Source: Rouxiella sp. S1S-2
Lineage (GTDB): Bacteria > Pseudomonadota > Gammaproteobacteria > Enterobacterales > Enterobacteriaceae
Direction: 5' to 3'
NCBI RefSeq assembly: GCF_009208105.1
Contig: NZ_WFKL01000001.1
Span: 3,720,001 to 3,784,000 of the forward strand
Length of the DNA stretch: 64,000 bases
Below, one piece after another: positions 46,494 to 55,172 of this stretch; within the stretch, counting starts at the first letter, position 1, and the number at the start of each line of letters is the position of its first letter. The position numbers and the translations under genes were made by a program. The notes beneath the pieces were generated by a model. The model saw only the letters and a list, made by a program, of their open reading frames with translations. It did not search any database and had not been told where the DNA came from.

Positions 46494-49400
46494 TTAAATG
46501 CTCTTTTCAACCACATCGCCAACAATGCCATCTTTGTTTTTAGGCGTAATTGTCAGTTTGTCAAAGCCATTTGAATTATAAACGCTCACACAAACGGTTC
46601 TTCCGTGCGCTGTTTTAGTACTGCTCGTCCACGTGATAACAGTGTCGCCTTCTGCGCTCCCCCCTTGGGCATCATAGTCGTAATGCGCGGTATATTCCCT
46701 TTGGGAAAAACCGCATGATGTGGTTGATACACTGAGATTGCTCACCTTAGGTTTGTTATCTTTTATAGGGCCGTAAGTCGTTGAAGAACTCCAATTTCCC
46801 TTGGTATTATCAGAACTGATTGCCGTCACCCTGAAATTAATATTGCCTCCTATATCATCGGCTACCAGCCTATAATATCGAGTTCCTTCTGCTACCACTG
46901 TTCCATTAATATACCAGGTGATTGTTTTTAAGGTTTTAGCATCATCCCCATCTTCCAAACTATAGTTTGCTCTCAATTGTTGGCCCACTATGAATATTCC
47001 ACTGATATTTAGTCTGTCTACATTTGGCATACCTACGACAGGGCCAACACCAGGTGCTGAGGATGATCCTCCCGTTAATCCGCTAGAATTTGTTGCAGTC
47101 ACATGAAAGCGAATTTCGGCCCCTATGTCATCTTTGGTCAGCGTATATTTGCGCAGAGTGGCCCCGGGGATTGTTCCTGGATTGCTCCCAGAAGTGCGCT
47201 CCCAGGTCATTGTTTTTTCAGTTTTACCGGCATCCCCATTTTGCAAAGTGTAGTTAGCGGATAAAGTCTCTCCTACCCTTGGCGTTCCGCTGATACTCAG
47301 GTTAGATATGCTCGGTAACGCTATAACAGGGCCAAAACTAGGTGCTGAAGCCAACTCTCCCTTTAATCCACTAGAATTTGTTGGAGTCACGTGAAAGCGA
47401 ACTTTGGCCCCTACGTCATTGGCAGTCAGCACATATTGTTGCTTAGTGGCCCCGGGGATTATTCCCGGATTGCTCCCAGAAGTGCGTTCCCAGGTAATTG
47501 TTTTTTTAGTCTGCTCCGCATCCCCATTTTCTAAAGTGTATAAAGCGTCCAAAGTCTGACCTTCAATTGGACTACCCCAGATCCTCTGGTTAGATATGCT
47601 CGGTAACGGTATAACCTTTATTTTATTGGAAATAACTAAACTACTGGATTCACCCAACCTATTACGCGTGATAGCTTGAACATGGATTTCGTGGCCAACG
47701 TCTGCAAGAGTAATAACGTAGTCTTTACTTGTCGCACCCGTTATCCATTCTTTTTCATTCATCCATTGGTAACTCGCCTTTTCCTCTGCCTCTGCAACAC
47801 CGTTACCGACGTACTTATAAGACGATTTCAGCGTACTTCCGATGACCGATTGCCCGGTAATGTTTAAATCTTTAATGACAGGTTTTCCATGTTTAACGGT
47901 AACGGGGACGTCTATAGATATCGGTGCCGCGGTGGTGCTGGTTGCTGCCTGGCTAACGTTGATGTCAGTAGTGCCCACTTCAATGAACTCTATCTCTCCT
48001 TTATCAGAAACCTTAACAATGCTTACATCTGAAGATCTATAGAGGTAAATCCCGCCGTTTCCGCCGGAAACACTGAGTTTTTGCTTCGTCGCCCCGAAGT
48101 CAACCGTCACGGGATCAGCATGCAGCGCCAGCGCGTCTTTCAAATCAACAGTGACGCCAAACGTGGCCGTTTGACCAAGGTAGTTAGCGCTCTCCGCCTC
48201 CGTCACCGCGATCTTCGCGGTGCCTTTAGCCCGCGCCGTAACATTGCCCTCGCTGTCTACTTGAGCGACGGTGTCGTTGTCACTGCGATAAGTCAGCTTG
48301 CCACCTTGCCCACCGTTACCGCCGCTTGCCGTAACACCCGACTTGTCACCTACTTTTAACTTCATCGGACTCACTTCAAGCGCGACGCCGACAATTTTGT
48401 TGACGGTAATCGCGACGTCAATCGGTTGCGATGCCGCCGTGTTCTCCGTTGCCGGCTGGCTCACCGTGATGCGGGTTGTGCCCGCCTTCACAAACGTCAG
48501 CTCGCCCGTCGTCGACACCTTAACCACGCTTTCATCCAGGGATTTATAAAGGTAAGTCCCGCCGTTTCCGCCGGAAACACTGAGTTTTTGCTTCGTCGCC
48601 CCGAAGTCAACCGTCACGGGTTCAGCATACAGCGCCAGCGCGTCTTTCAAATCAACAGTGACGCCAAACGTGGCCGTTTGACCAAGGTAGTTAGCGCTCT
48701 CCGCCTCCGTCACCGCGATCTTCGCGGTGCCTTTAGCCCGCGCCGTAACATTGCCCTCGCTGTCTACTTGAGCGACGGTGTCGTTGTCACTGCGATAAGT
48801 CAGCTTGCCACCTTGCCCACCGTTACCGCCGCTTGCCGTAACACCCGACTTGTCACCCACTTTTAACTTCATCGGACTCACTTCAAGCGCGACGCCGACA
48901 ATTTTGTTGACGGTAACCGCGACGTCAATCGGTTGCGATGCCGCCGTGTTCTCCGTTGCCGCCTGGCTCACCGTGATGCGGGTCGTGCCCGCCTTCACAA
49001 ACGTCAGCTCGCCCGTCGCCGACACCTTAACCACGCTTTCATCCAGGGATTTATAAAGGTAAGTCCCGCCGTTTCCGCCGGAAACACTGAGTTTTTGCTT
49101 CGTCGCCCCGAAGTCAACCGTCACGGGATCAGCATGCAGCGCCAGCGCGTCTTTCAAATCAACAGTGACGCCAAACGTGGCCGTTTGACCTAGGTAGTTA
49201 GCGCTCTCCGCCTCCGTCACCGCGATCTTCGCGGTGCCTTTAGCCCGCGCCGTAACATTGCCCTCGCTGTCTACTTGAGCGACGGTGTCGTTGTCACTGC
49301 GATAAGTCAGCTTGCCACCTTGCCCACCGTTACCGCCGCTTGCCATTACACCCTTCTTGTCACCCACTTTTAACTTCATCGGACTCACTTCAAGCGCGAC

Positions 49401-52193
49401 GCCGACAATTTTGTTGACGGTAACCGCGACGTCAATCGGTTGCGGTGCCGCCGTGTTCTCCGTTGCCGGCTGGCTCACCGTGATGCGGGTCGTGCCCGCC
49501 TTCAGGAACGTCAGCTCGCCCGTCGTCGACACACTAACTATTTTCACATCTGCTGATTTATAGCTCAATTCCCCGCCGTTGCCGCCGGAGACATCCAGCG
49601 TTTGAACCGGTGCACCAAAGTCTACCGTTACCGATTTAACTTGTAGTTCTTCTGGTATATGTTTAGTCACGGTCACGGTGAAAGTTATCGGTTCAGGCGC
49701 ATTTACCGTTGCAGTCGGCTTTTGATAAACGGTTATTTCTGTTACGCCCACTTTTTTAGCGATCAGCTTCCCCTGCTCGATGGCAACAATTTCTGCGGAT
49801 TTGGATGTGAACAGATACTCCTCACCAATAATACCGCCTGTTGGGCTAACCGTTTTATTCTCCCCAACGTAAAGCGTTATCCCTGGAAGCGGGTCTATTT
49901 TTGCTGCGGAAAACTCCACGTTAATATTACGTGAGAGTGATTTTTTCGCTGAAATGGAGGACGCCGCATCTACAGTATTAGGCTGTAAACTGACGGTAAC
50001 GGTATCATGACCAGGCGTGGTAATTCCCTCATAGCGAATGATCATCTCCCCATGATCATCCGTTACGCCGGTACGCTTGGTAATGGTTCCCAGCGCCGAG
50101 TTTAACTGGCTCCAAAATACAGGTGCCATGGAAGCAGGTCGATCGTAGCGATCTTTTACAATAGCGGTCAGAAATAGTTGCCCCGAAGTTCCCTGTGGGA
50201 AGATTATCACCTCATCGCTTTCCACTGAGGTGTTGCCATTGGCAATCAAAAGATTGCTCAATTTTAGGCTAGGGATATTTACAGTCTGTTTTACTGACTC
50301 TCCTGATATGTTGTCTTTATTGATGGGTGTGACTTGGAAAATAATATTTTGTCCGCGATCTTCAGCTCTTACTTTATAGGTCAAACCTTCACTCAATGAT
50401 GTAGCGCTGTCATTTTCGTTAAACCAGACAACCGGCGAACCGCCGTCTATTTCGTCATTGCCTTCATTATTAACAAACAGATAACTGGCTGCCAGCGTCT
50501 CCCCTACGTCAGGCGTACCGGTTATATTGACTTGCTTTGCCGCAGGTGCGATATCGCCCGGAAGTACTGTGACCTGATAGAAGGCGTTATTAACCGGCGT
50601 TTGCCACCAGCCCTGCTGAAACTCTTGAGCACGAATGGTCGTTTCGCCGCGTTTTAGAGGCGTGATAAACCCGCTGTCCAATTCAACCTTGACTATTTCA
50701 TTCTGGTCGGAGGTATATTTAATGGCGCCTCCATAACCGCCCTTGGCCAGATTAACCGACTGTGCCGCCCCAGCCTTAACTGTCAGCCGATCGGGGCTAA
50801 AATAGAGCGGACGAAATAGCTCCTCTCTTTTATATTGCAGCACAATATTATTGTTTCGGGTAACGAAGTCGTGACGAGACAGGGACAGTGCACTCATTGC
50901 CTGGCCTTTTTGTGGATCTAACTGCTGCTGCAGGCTCTGATCAAAGTTCCAGGTAAAATTCATACCGATTTTTAAATCATGAGGCTGGCCGGTCATCAGG
51001 GTTTCTTCGAGGGTGAACCCCAACAGGGAGACGGGCTGCCAGTTGAAGCCTAATGTGAGGCCATAAGGGTCTGCACTTACGCGACTACGCGTACCCAAGA
51101 CATCAACATCTTTGCCGTACCAGTGGAATCCGGTTAATTTTACCGCTAAAGGCCTTAATATTAAGGCCTCAAGGTTTATATCCCACCCTCTGGCGGCGCG
51201 TTCATACAGGCCATAATGTAGAGGGTCTGGATTAAACTGCGTGTCATTGGACTTTTTCCACCCGCTGAGCGGCAAATAGTAGTTAAAAGAGCTCCGGATA
51301 GTTTCGCCCCAGACCTCAAACCCAAGCCCCAAACGGTTATGCCTGCGCGTAATATCTTGATCAAAAAACGCGTTGGTACCCACAATTAAATTATCGTTAA
51401 TGCTATAGCGATAACCCAGGCCGAGATTAAACTGATTTCGCTCATTCCAGCGATGAGAGCTTAGTTGTGAAAACAAGGTGTAGTTATCACCCTCAAGCCA
51501 GGGGTAAAGATAGTCGAGTCCGAATTCAAAACGGCTCCTGCCATCAATGCCGGTGTTTATGCTGGCTCTAGCCTTAGCATCAGAAAACGATAATAACTGT
51601 TCGATTTGCTGTGAGGCCTGACTGTTTACGGCACCCACGGCTTTTGAAGACAGTTGCTGCGAGAGTGGAGCTTGACTTAGCGTAGGCCCTAACTGCTCCA
51701 GCATTGAGGTGAGGGGAGGATTATCGTTTCTAGTGTTCCCCTCTGACTGCTGCGCACTGCTGTTTTCTGTAACCAGTAGCGGTAATGTATTGGATGAAAC
51801 CCGCTCAGCGTTGTCGTTTGTTTCCTTTCTATTGACGCTAATCGCTGAAGCAAGGGGTTGCGGTGCTGATGTTGTCTCTGCGGCCAACGGGCTGTCTTCA
51901 ATGCGGCCATTTTCCGCCTCTGCAAACGTCAGCTCACCTTTATTCGTCGTCTTAACAACATTCTCATTCAGCGGTTTATCGCTCAATCCCCCCCTATTGC
52001 CGTCGGAGACCTCAGGCGTTTGCTTCGCAGTGTCTAATTCAACAGACACGGCGTCAGCGTGCAGCGCTGTCGCATCTTTCATTTCAAAGATAAAATATGA
52101 AGTCATTATAAAAAATATAATAACCACTGCCCACTTTACAGCCATGCTAAATTTTATTTTTCTTGAATCACTTAAATTATTGGACATATCCAT
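46494..52193 (-). CDS. Invasin/intimin-like inverse autotransporter adhesin with Ig-like repeats
   Basis: This is a 1,899-residue surface adhesin. Residues 15-36 are a hydrophobic export segment. Residues 39-124 are a decayed copy of the passenger repeat. Residues about 183-458 form the inverse-autotransporter beta-barrel (ASINTGIDGRSRFEFGLDYLY, FNLGLGYRYSIND, NAFFDQDITRRHNRLGLGFE, LKIGMNFTWNFD), which sits in the outer membrane and exports what follows. The passenger has a first bacterial Ig-like domain (about 460-545), mixed Ig-like domains (550-845), alternating A and B types of BIg2 repeats (about 845-1440), then five domains of another Ig-like type (about 1440-1899), the last with two Cys residues and no lectin-like domain. 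There is no LysM domain. The ATG at 52193 has AAGGTG four bases upstream. The gene stands alone and AT-rich between hinT and ptsG, where E. coli has fhuE. The binding target is unknown. Confidence 0.9.
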   Translation of the reverse strand: MDMSNNLSDSRKIKFSMAVKWAVVIIFFIMTSYFIFEMKDATALHADAVSVELDTAKQTPEVSDGNRGGLSDKPLNENVVKTTNKGELTFAEAENGRIEDSPLAAETTSAPQPLASAISVNRKETNDNAERVSSNTLPLLVTENSSAQQSEGNTRNDNPPLTSMLEQLGPTLSQAPLSQQLSSKAVGAVNSQASQQIEQLLSFSDAKARASINTGIDGRSRFEFGLDYLYPWLEGDNYTLFSQLSSHRWNERNQFNLGLGYRYSINDNLIVGTNAFFDQDITRRHNRLGLGFEVWGETIRSSFNYYLPLSGWKKSNDTQFNPDPLHYGLYERAARGWDINLEALILRPLAVKLTGFHWYGKDVDVLGTRSRVSADPYGLTLGFNWQPVSLLGFTLEETLMTGQPHDLKIGMNFTWNFDQSLQQQLDPQKGQAMSALSLSRHDFVTRNNNIVLQYKREELFRPLYFSPDRLTVKAGAAQSVNLAKGGYGGAIKYTSDQNEIVKVELDSGFITPLKRGETTIRAQEFQQGWWQTPVNNAFYQVTVLPGDIAPAAKQVNITGTPDVGETLAASYLFVNNEGNDEIDGGSPVVWFNENDSATSLSEGLTYKVRAEDRGQNIIFQVTPINKDNISGESVKQTVNIPSLKLSNLLIANGNTSVESDEVIIFPQGTSGQLFLTAIVKDRYDRPASMAPVFWSQLNSALGTITKRTGVTDDHGEMIIRYEGITTPGHDTVTVSLQPNTVDAASSISAKKSLSRNINVEFSAAKIDPLPGITLYVGENKTVSPTGGIIGEEYLFTSKSAEIVAIEQGKLIAKKVGVTEITVYQKPTATVNAPEPITFTVTVTKHIPEELQVKSVTVDFGAPVQTLDVSGGNGGELSYKSADVKIVSVSTTGELTFLKAGTTRITVSQPATENTAAPQPIDVAVTVNKIVGVALEVSPMKLKVGDKKGVMASGGNGGQGGKLTYRSDNDTVAQVDSEGNVTARAKGTAKIAVTEAESANYLGQTATFGVTVDLKDALALHADPVTVDFGATKQKLSVSGGNGGTYLYKSLDESVVKVSATGELTFVKAGTTRITVSQAATENTAASQPIDVAVTVNKIVGVALEVSPMKLKVGDKSGVTASGGNGGQGGKLTYRSDNDTVAQVDSEGNVTARAKGTAKIAVTEAESANYLGQTATFGVTVDLKDALALYAEPVTVDFGATKQKLSVSGGNGGTYLYKSLDESVVKVSTTGELTFVKAGTTRITVSQPATENTAASQPIDVAITVNKIVGVALEVSPMKLKVGDKSGVTASGGNGGQGGKLTYRSDNDTVAQVDSEGNVTARAKGTAKIAVTEAESANYLGQTATFGVTVDLKDALALHADPVTVDFGATKQKLSVSGGNGGIYLYRSSDVSIVKVSDKGEIEFIEVGTTDINVSQAATSTTAAPISIDVPVTVKHGKPVIKDLNITGQSVIGSTLKSSYKYVGNGVAEAEEKASYQWMNEKEWITGATSKDYVITLADVGHEIHVQAITRNRLGESSSLVISNKIKVIPLPSISNQRIWGSPIEGQTLDALYTLENGDAEQTKKTITWERTSGSNPGIIPGATKQQYVLTANDVGAKVRFHVTPTNSSGLKGELASAPSFGPVIALPSISNLSISGTPRVGETLSANYTLQNGDAGKTEKTMTWERTSGSNPGTIPGATLRKYTLTKDDIGAEIRFHVTATNSSGLTGGSSSAPGVGPVVGMPNVDRLNISGIFIVGQQLRANYSLEDGDDAKTLKTITWYINGTVVAEGTRYYRLVADDIGGNINFRVTAISSDNTKGNWSSSTTYGPIKDNKPKVSNLSVSTTSCGFSQREYTAHYDYDAQGGSAEGDTVITWTSSTKTAHGRTVCVSVYNSNGFDKLTITPKNKDGIVGDVVEKSI
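48045..49545 (-). repeat. 507-bp tandem repeat array coding BIg2 domain pairs
   Basis: The same coding sequence recurs with an exact 507-base (169-codon) period; for example CGCGACGCCG begins at 48381, 48888 and 49395. Each unit codes two Ig-like domains: B (VALEVSPMKLKVGDK ... ATFGVTVDLK) and A (DALALHADPVTVDFGATKQ ... VNKIVG). Three B copies are nearly identical in DNA with only scattered changes; the A copies at the two ends of the array are more diverged. This indicates recent duplication or gene conversion, and such arrays easily gain or lose units. Confidence 0.88.
51822..52079 (-). repeat. Decayed copy of the passenger repeat at the 5' end of the invasin-like gene
   Basis: Residues 39-124 align without large gaps to the A-type repeat: KDATALHADAVSV against KDALALHADPVTV, ENVVKTTNKGELTF against ESVVKVSATGELTF, and APQPLASAISVN against ASQPIDVAVTVN. 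The DNA is also visibly related; 52021-52080 matches 49096-49155 at most positions. The array and this copy are separated by the whole beta-barrel region. Confidence 0.8.
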
Positions 52194-52579
52194 GTCACCT
52201 TTCTCACTTGAAATTCATATCGATTAAATAAATCTATATTAATAATTTATAAATATAAATCAGTAAAGCTTATCAAATAAAAACAAGTAACAACCCACAT
52301 CTTTTAACAATGTGCCATTACAATATTTAATTAAATAAACTTAGCAATATAGCTAAATTAGACAATCATATTACCTTCAATAGAGTAAGTAATCATAATT
52401 TTGAATGGTTGGCGTGTGAATTACATGCTTTTCACAAAAATAAGAATGTGACAGGATTAACAAAACCATCAATATAAATAATAATAAATGAAAGTTATAA
52501 CTCTTTTACAAACCATAAATAGAAAAAGGAGACCAACGTCTCCTTTTTCTATTTCAACAATAATCAGCCTTGCCGCAAA
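52194..52579. other. AT-rich noncoding region upstream of the invasin-like gene
   Basis: This 386-base stretch, strongly AT-rich, has no gene. It must hold the promoter of the invasin-like gene and contains the ptsG terminator at 52521-52550. Such AT content is typical of H-NS-silenced, acquired adhesin genes (inference). Confidence 0.6.
52521..52550 (-). terminator. Terminator after ptsG
   Basis: AGAAAAAGGAGAC and GTCTCCTTTTTCT form a perfect 13-base-pair stem around CAAC. On the ptsG strand the stem ends in a T-rich run, 30 bases after the ptsG stop codon. Confidence 0.9.
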
Positions 52580-54013
52580 TTAATTATTGCGGATGTAGTC
52601 ATCCATATCTGTTTTCAGGTTATCTGACTTGGTACCGAAGATTGCCTGTACGCCAGAACCTGCGACTACAACCCCCGCCGCGCCCAACTGTTTCAGGCCA
52701 GCTTGGTCAACTTTTGAGACATCGGCCACGCTCACACGCAGACGCGTGATACAGGCATCCAGGTTAGTGATATTTTCTTTACCACCAAACGCTTTCACCA
52801 ATGAAGCAGACATTTCACTGCCGCTCTGTGTAGTCTGGGCCGCTGTGGTGTCTTCACGGCCCGGCGTTTTCAGGTTCAGCTTAACGATCAATACGCGGAA
52901 GATAGTGTAGTAAACCACGCCATAAATCACCCCGACGACAGGGAACAACCAAATGCGGCTGCTGTTACCGCTTAGCACCACAAAATCGATTAATCCGTGA
53001 GAGAAACTGGTGCCATCGCGCATCCCCAACAAAATACAGATTGGGAAGGCCAGACCGGCCAGAATCATGTGAATAACATATAGAATCGGCGCAACAAACA
53101 TAAATGCGAATTCGATAGGCTCGGTGATACCGGTCAGGAAAGCAGTCAGCGCAGCAGAAATCATAATGCCGCCGACTTTGGCGCGATTTTCAGGCTTGGC
53201 TGAGTGCCAAATCGCGATCGCTGCCGCCGGCAGTCCATACATTTTAAACAGGAAGCCACCGGAAAGTTTACCTGCCGTTGGGTCACCCGCCATATAACGT
53301 GGAATATCACCGTGGAATACCTGACCCGCCGAGTTAACGTATTCGCCAACCTGCATTTGGAAAGGAACGTTCCAGATATGATGCAAACCAAATGGCACAA
53401 GTGCGCGTTCAACCAGACCATAAATCCCGAAGGCTACAACCGGGTTTTGGTAAGCGGCCCACTGAGAGAAAGTTTGGATTGCGCTGCCAATAGGTGGCCA
53501 GATAAATGACAGAACAACGCCCAAAATAATCGCGGCAAGCCCGGAGATGATCGGGACAAAACGTTTACCGGCGAAGAAGCCCAGATACTCAGGGAGCTTG
53601 ATGCGATAGAAACGGTTGAACATATAGGCGGCGATGACGCCCGAGATAATCCCACCCAGCACGCCGGTGTCGGCCAGATGTTTACTGGCAATTTCATCGG
53701 CAGGCAGGTGCAGAACCATTGGCGCAACGACGGCCATGGTTTTCACCATAATTCCGTAAGCGACCACCGCAGCCAGCGCGGACACGCCGTCGTTATTGGT
53801 GAATCCGAGCGCAACGCCGATGGCGAAAATCAGCGGCATGTTGGCAAAGACTGAGCCTCCCGCTTCGGCCATAACGTGAGAGACAATGACGGGCAGCCAG
53901 CTAAAGTTTGCGGAACCGACACCCAGCAGTATGCCTGCGATAGGTAAGACGGAAACGGGCAGCATTAGCGATTTACCGACCTTTTGAAGGTTTGCAAACG
54001 CGTTCTTGAACAT
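52580..54013 (-). CDS. ptsG: Glucose-specific PTS enzyme IICB (PtsG)
   Basis: This 477-residue protein is the same length as E. coli PtsG. The membrane IIC part (about 1-385) has the family motif [12 protein letters not shown], and after a short linker the IIB part has the phosphorylated Cys421 in [13 protein letters not shown]. It imports glucose and phosphorylates it with phosphate passed from EIIA-Glc. The leader around 54014-54040 reads ACTCAGGAGCACTATCAAT just before the ATG, nearly identical to the SgrS-pairing leader of E. coli ptsG. A Mlc-like operator and a CRP site lie further upstream. Confidence 0.96.
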   Translation of the reverse strand: MFKNAFANLQKVGKSLMLPVSVLPIAGILLGVGSANFSWLPVIVSHVMAEAGGSVFANMPLIFAIGVALGFTNNDGVSALAAVVAYGIMVKTMAVVAPMVLHLPADEIASKHLADTGVLGGIISGVIAAYMFNRFYRIKLPEYLGFFAGKRFVPIISGLAAIILGVVLSFIWPPIGSAIQTFSQWAAYQNPVVAFGIYGLVERALVPFGLHHIWNVPFQMQVGEYVNSAGQVFHGDIPRYMAGDPTAGKLSGGFLFKMYGLPAAAIAIWHSAKPENRAKVGGIMISAALTAFLTGITEPIEFAFMFVAPILYVIHMILAGLAFPICILLGMRDGTSFSHGLIDFVVLSGNSSRIWLFPVVGVIYGVVYYTIFRVLIVKLNLKTPGREDTTAAQTTQSGSEMSASLVKAFGGKENITNLDACITRLRVSVADVSKVDQAGLKQLGAAGVVVAGSGVQAIFGTKSDNLKTDMDDYIRNN

Positions 54014-54034
54014 ATTGATAGTGCTCCTGAGTAA
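54014..54034 (-). promoter_or_regulatory. ptsG translation-initiation region, likely SgrS small-RNA target
   Basis: On the ptsG strand the 5' leader ends TACTCAGGAGCACTATCAAT before the ATG. E. coli ptsG has nearly the same sequence, and there the small RNA SgrS pairs across it (with its GACUGAGUAUUGG segment) and blocks translation in sugar-phosphate stress. The conservation suggests an SgrS-like RNA elsewhere in this genome; it is not in this window. Confidence 0.7.
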
Positions 54035-54131
54035 TGGTGCTTTGATACTTCCCAGGGTCTTTAGCCGATGCCATTAACCCTGTTGCAGAGGCTTTTTTAG
54101 CCTCTGCGGGCGGGGCATATATTTGCCCCTT

Positions 54132-54156
54132 TTATTTATTACGAAGGGTAAAATAA
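54132..54156. promoter_or_regulatory. Mlc-type operator upstream of ptsG
   Basis: A 25-base dyad begins TTATTTATTACG and ends GGGTAAAATAA. On the ptsG strand it is TTATTTTAC-N7-GTAATAAATAA, in essence the Mlc site of the E. coli ptsG promoter. Mlc, a ROK repressor, lets go when PtsG is transporting glucose. Confidence 0.75.
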
Positions 54157-54171
54157 ATCGCTTCAATAATA

Positions 54172-54187
54172 TTTGATGACAGTCACG
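54172..54187. promoter_or_regulatory. CRP site upstream of ptsG
   Basis: On the ptsG strand the site reads CGTGACTGTCATCAAA, matching the known E. coli ptsG CRP site (CGTGATAGCCGTCAAA) at most positions. It lies just upstream of the Mlc operator. Confidence 0.75.
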
Positions 54188-54356
54188 TTTTGTTAAAAAA
54201 TAATCAATAACCCGCTATAAAGTTTCCTAAAATCAACAATACAGGCTACGGCTAAGGGGAAAATTGGCGTTATCGCCTGAAAACCGCGAGCAGGGTAGCG
54301 GTTCAGGCGATTAATTACGAGGTGAAAATAAAAGCGGAGTTCTCCCGCTGGCTGGA

Positions 54357-55151
54357 TTACGCCAGGCGTGCGGAATCGATGTGAAACAATCGAGAGAAGT
54401 TTTCAGTCGTCGCTTCTGCCAGCGTGTCGAGGCTCACCCCTTTGACCACGGCCAAATATTCGGCAACATCACGCACATAGGAAGGTTGGTTTTCTTTACC
54501 ACGGTGCGGCACCGGCGCAAGGTAAGGGGAATCTGTTTCAATCAGGAGTCTGTCCATCGGCACATAACGCGCCGCCTCACGCAGCTGCTCGGCGTTTCTA
54601 AACGTCACAATTCCTGAGAAAGAAATATAGAAGCCAAGATCCAGCAACACCTTAGCCGTGTCTTTATCCTCGGTGAAGCAGTGCAGCACGCCACCACATT
54701 CACCGGCTTTTTCTTCACGCAGAATATCCAGAGTATCTTGGCGTGCATCGCGGGTATGCACGATCACCGGTTTATTCAGCTCGCGTCCGACACGAATATG
54801 GTGGCGGAAAGAGTCCTGCTGCAGCTTCAGTTGGACATCTTCTTTCTGATAAAAGTAGTCCAGCCCGGTCTCACCCATCGCCACAACGCGCGAATCGGCG
54901 GCCAGAAACCTCAACTCTTCAAAATCATAGCCTTCTTCGATATTCAGCGGATGAACGCCACACGAAAAAGCGACTTCCGGGCGAGTACCAATCAGCTCTG
55001 CCATCGCGCGATAGCCGGGCAAGGTGGTTGCCACGGCCAGCATGAATTTCACATCGCGGGCGCGAGCTTTTTCAACCACATCGTCAACGCTGGTGTGCAA
55101 CGCCTGATAATCAAGACTGTCGAGATGACAGTGGGAATCGACTAAAAACAT
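54357..55151 (-). CDS. ycfH: TatD-family metal-dependent hydrolase YcfH
   Basis: This 264-residue TIM-barrel hydrolase has TatD signatures: MFLVDSHCHLD with the first metal His residues, SCGVHPLNIEEGYDF, AMGETGLDYFYQ with the metal Glu, HTRDAR, GVLHCFTED and LLIETDSPYLAP with the final Asp. Family members are magnesium-dependent deoxyribonucleases or phosphodiesterases. It matches E. coli YcfH in length and is the last gene of the pabC-mltG-tmk-holB-ycfH run, 21 bases after holB. Confidence 0.94.
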   Translation of the reverse strand: MFLVDSHCHLDSLDYQALHTSVDDVVEKARARDVKFMLAVATTLPGYRAMAELIGTRPEVAFSCGVHPLNIEEGYDFEELRFLAADSRVVAMGETGLDYFYQKEDVQLKLQQDSFRHHIRVGRELNKPVIVHTRDARQDTLDILREEKAGECGGVLHCFTEDKDTAKVLLDLGFYISFSGIVTFRNAEQLREAARYVPMDRLLIETDSPYLAPVPHRGKENQPSYVRDVAEYLAVVKGVSLDTLAEATTENFSRLFHIDSARLA

Positions 55152-55172
55152 AAGGTTAACTCTTAATATTGA

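Larger units (their letters stand above)
54035..54356. other. ptsG promoter region
   Basis: The region between ptsG and ycfH has no gene. It contains, moving away from ptsG, the untranslated leader, a Mlc-type operator (54132-54156) and a CRP site (54172-54187). Nearer to ycfH it is unremarkable. Confidence 0.7.

Noticed and set aside
48081..49193. Repeated 80-146 codon plus-strand frames over the invasin array
   Set aside because: They repeat with the 507-base period because the coding repeat does; they are antisense shadows.
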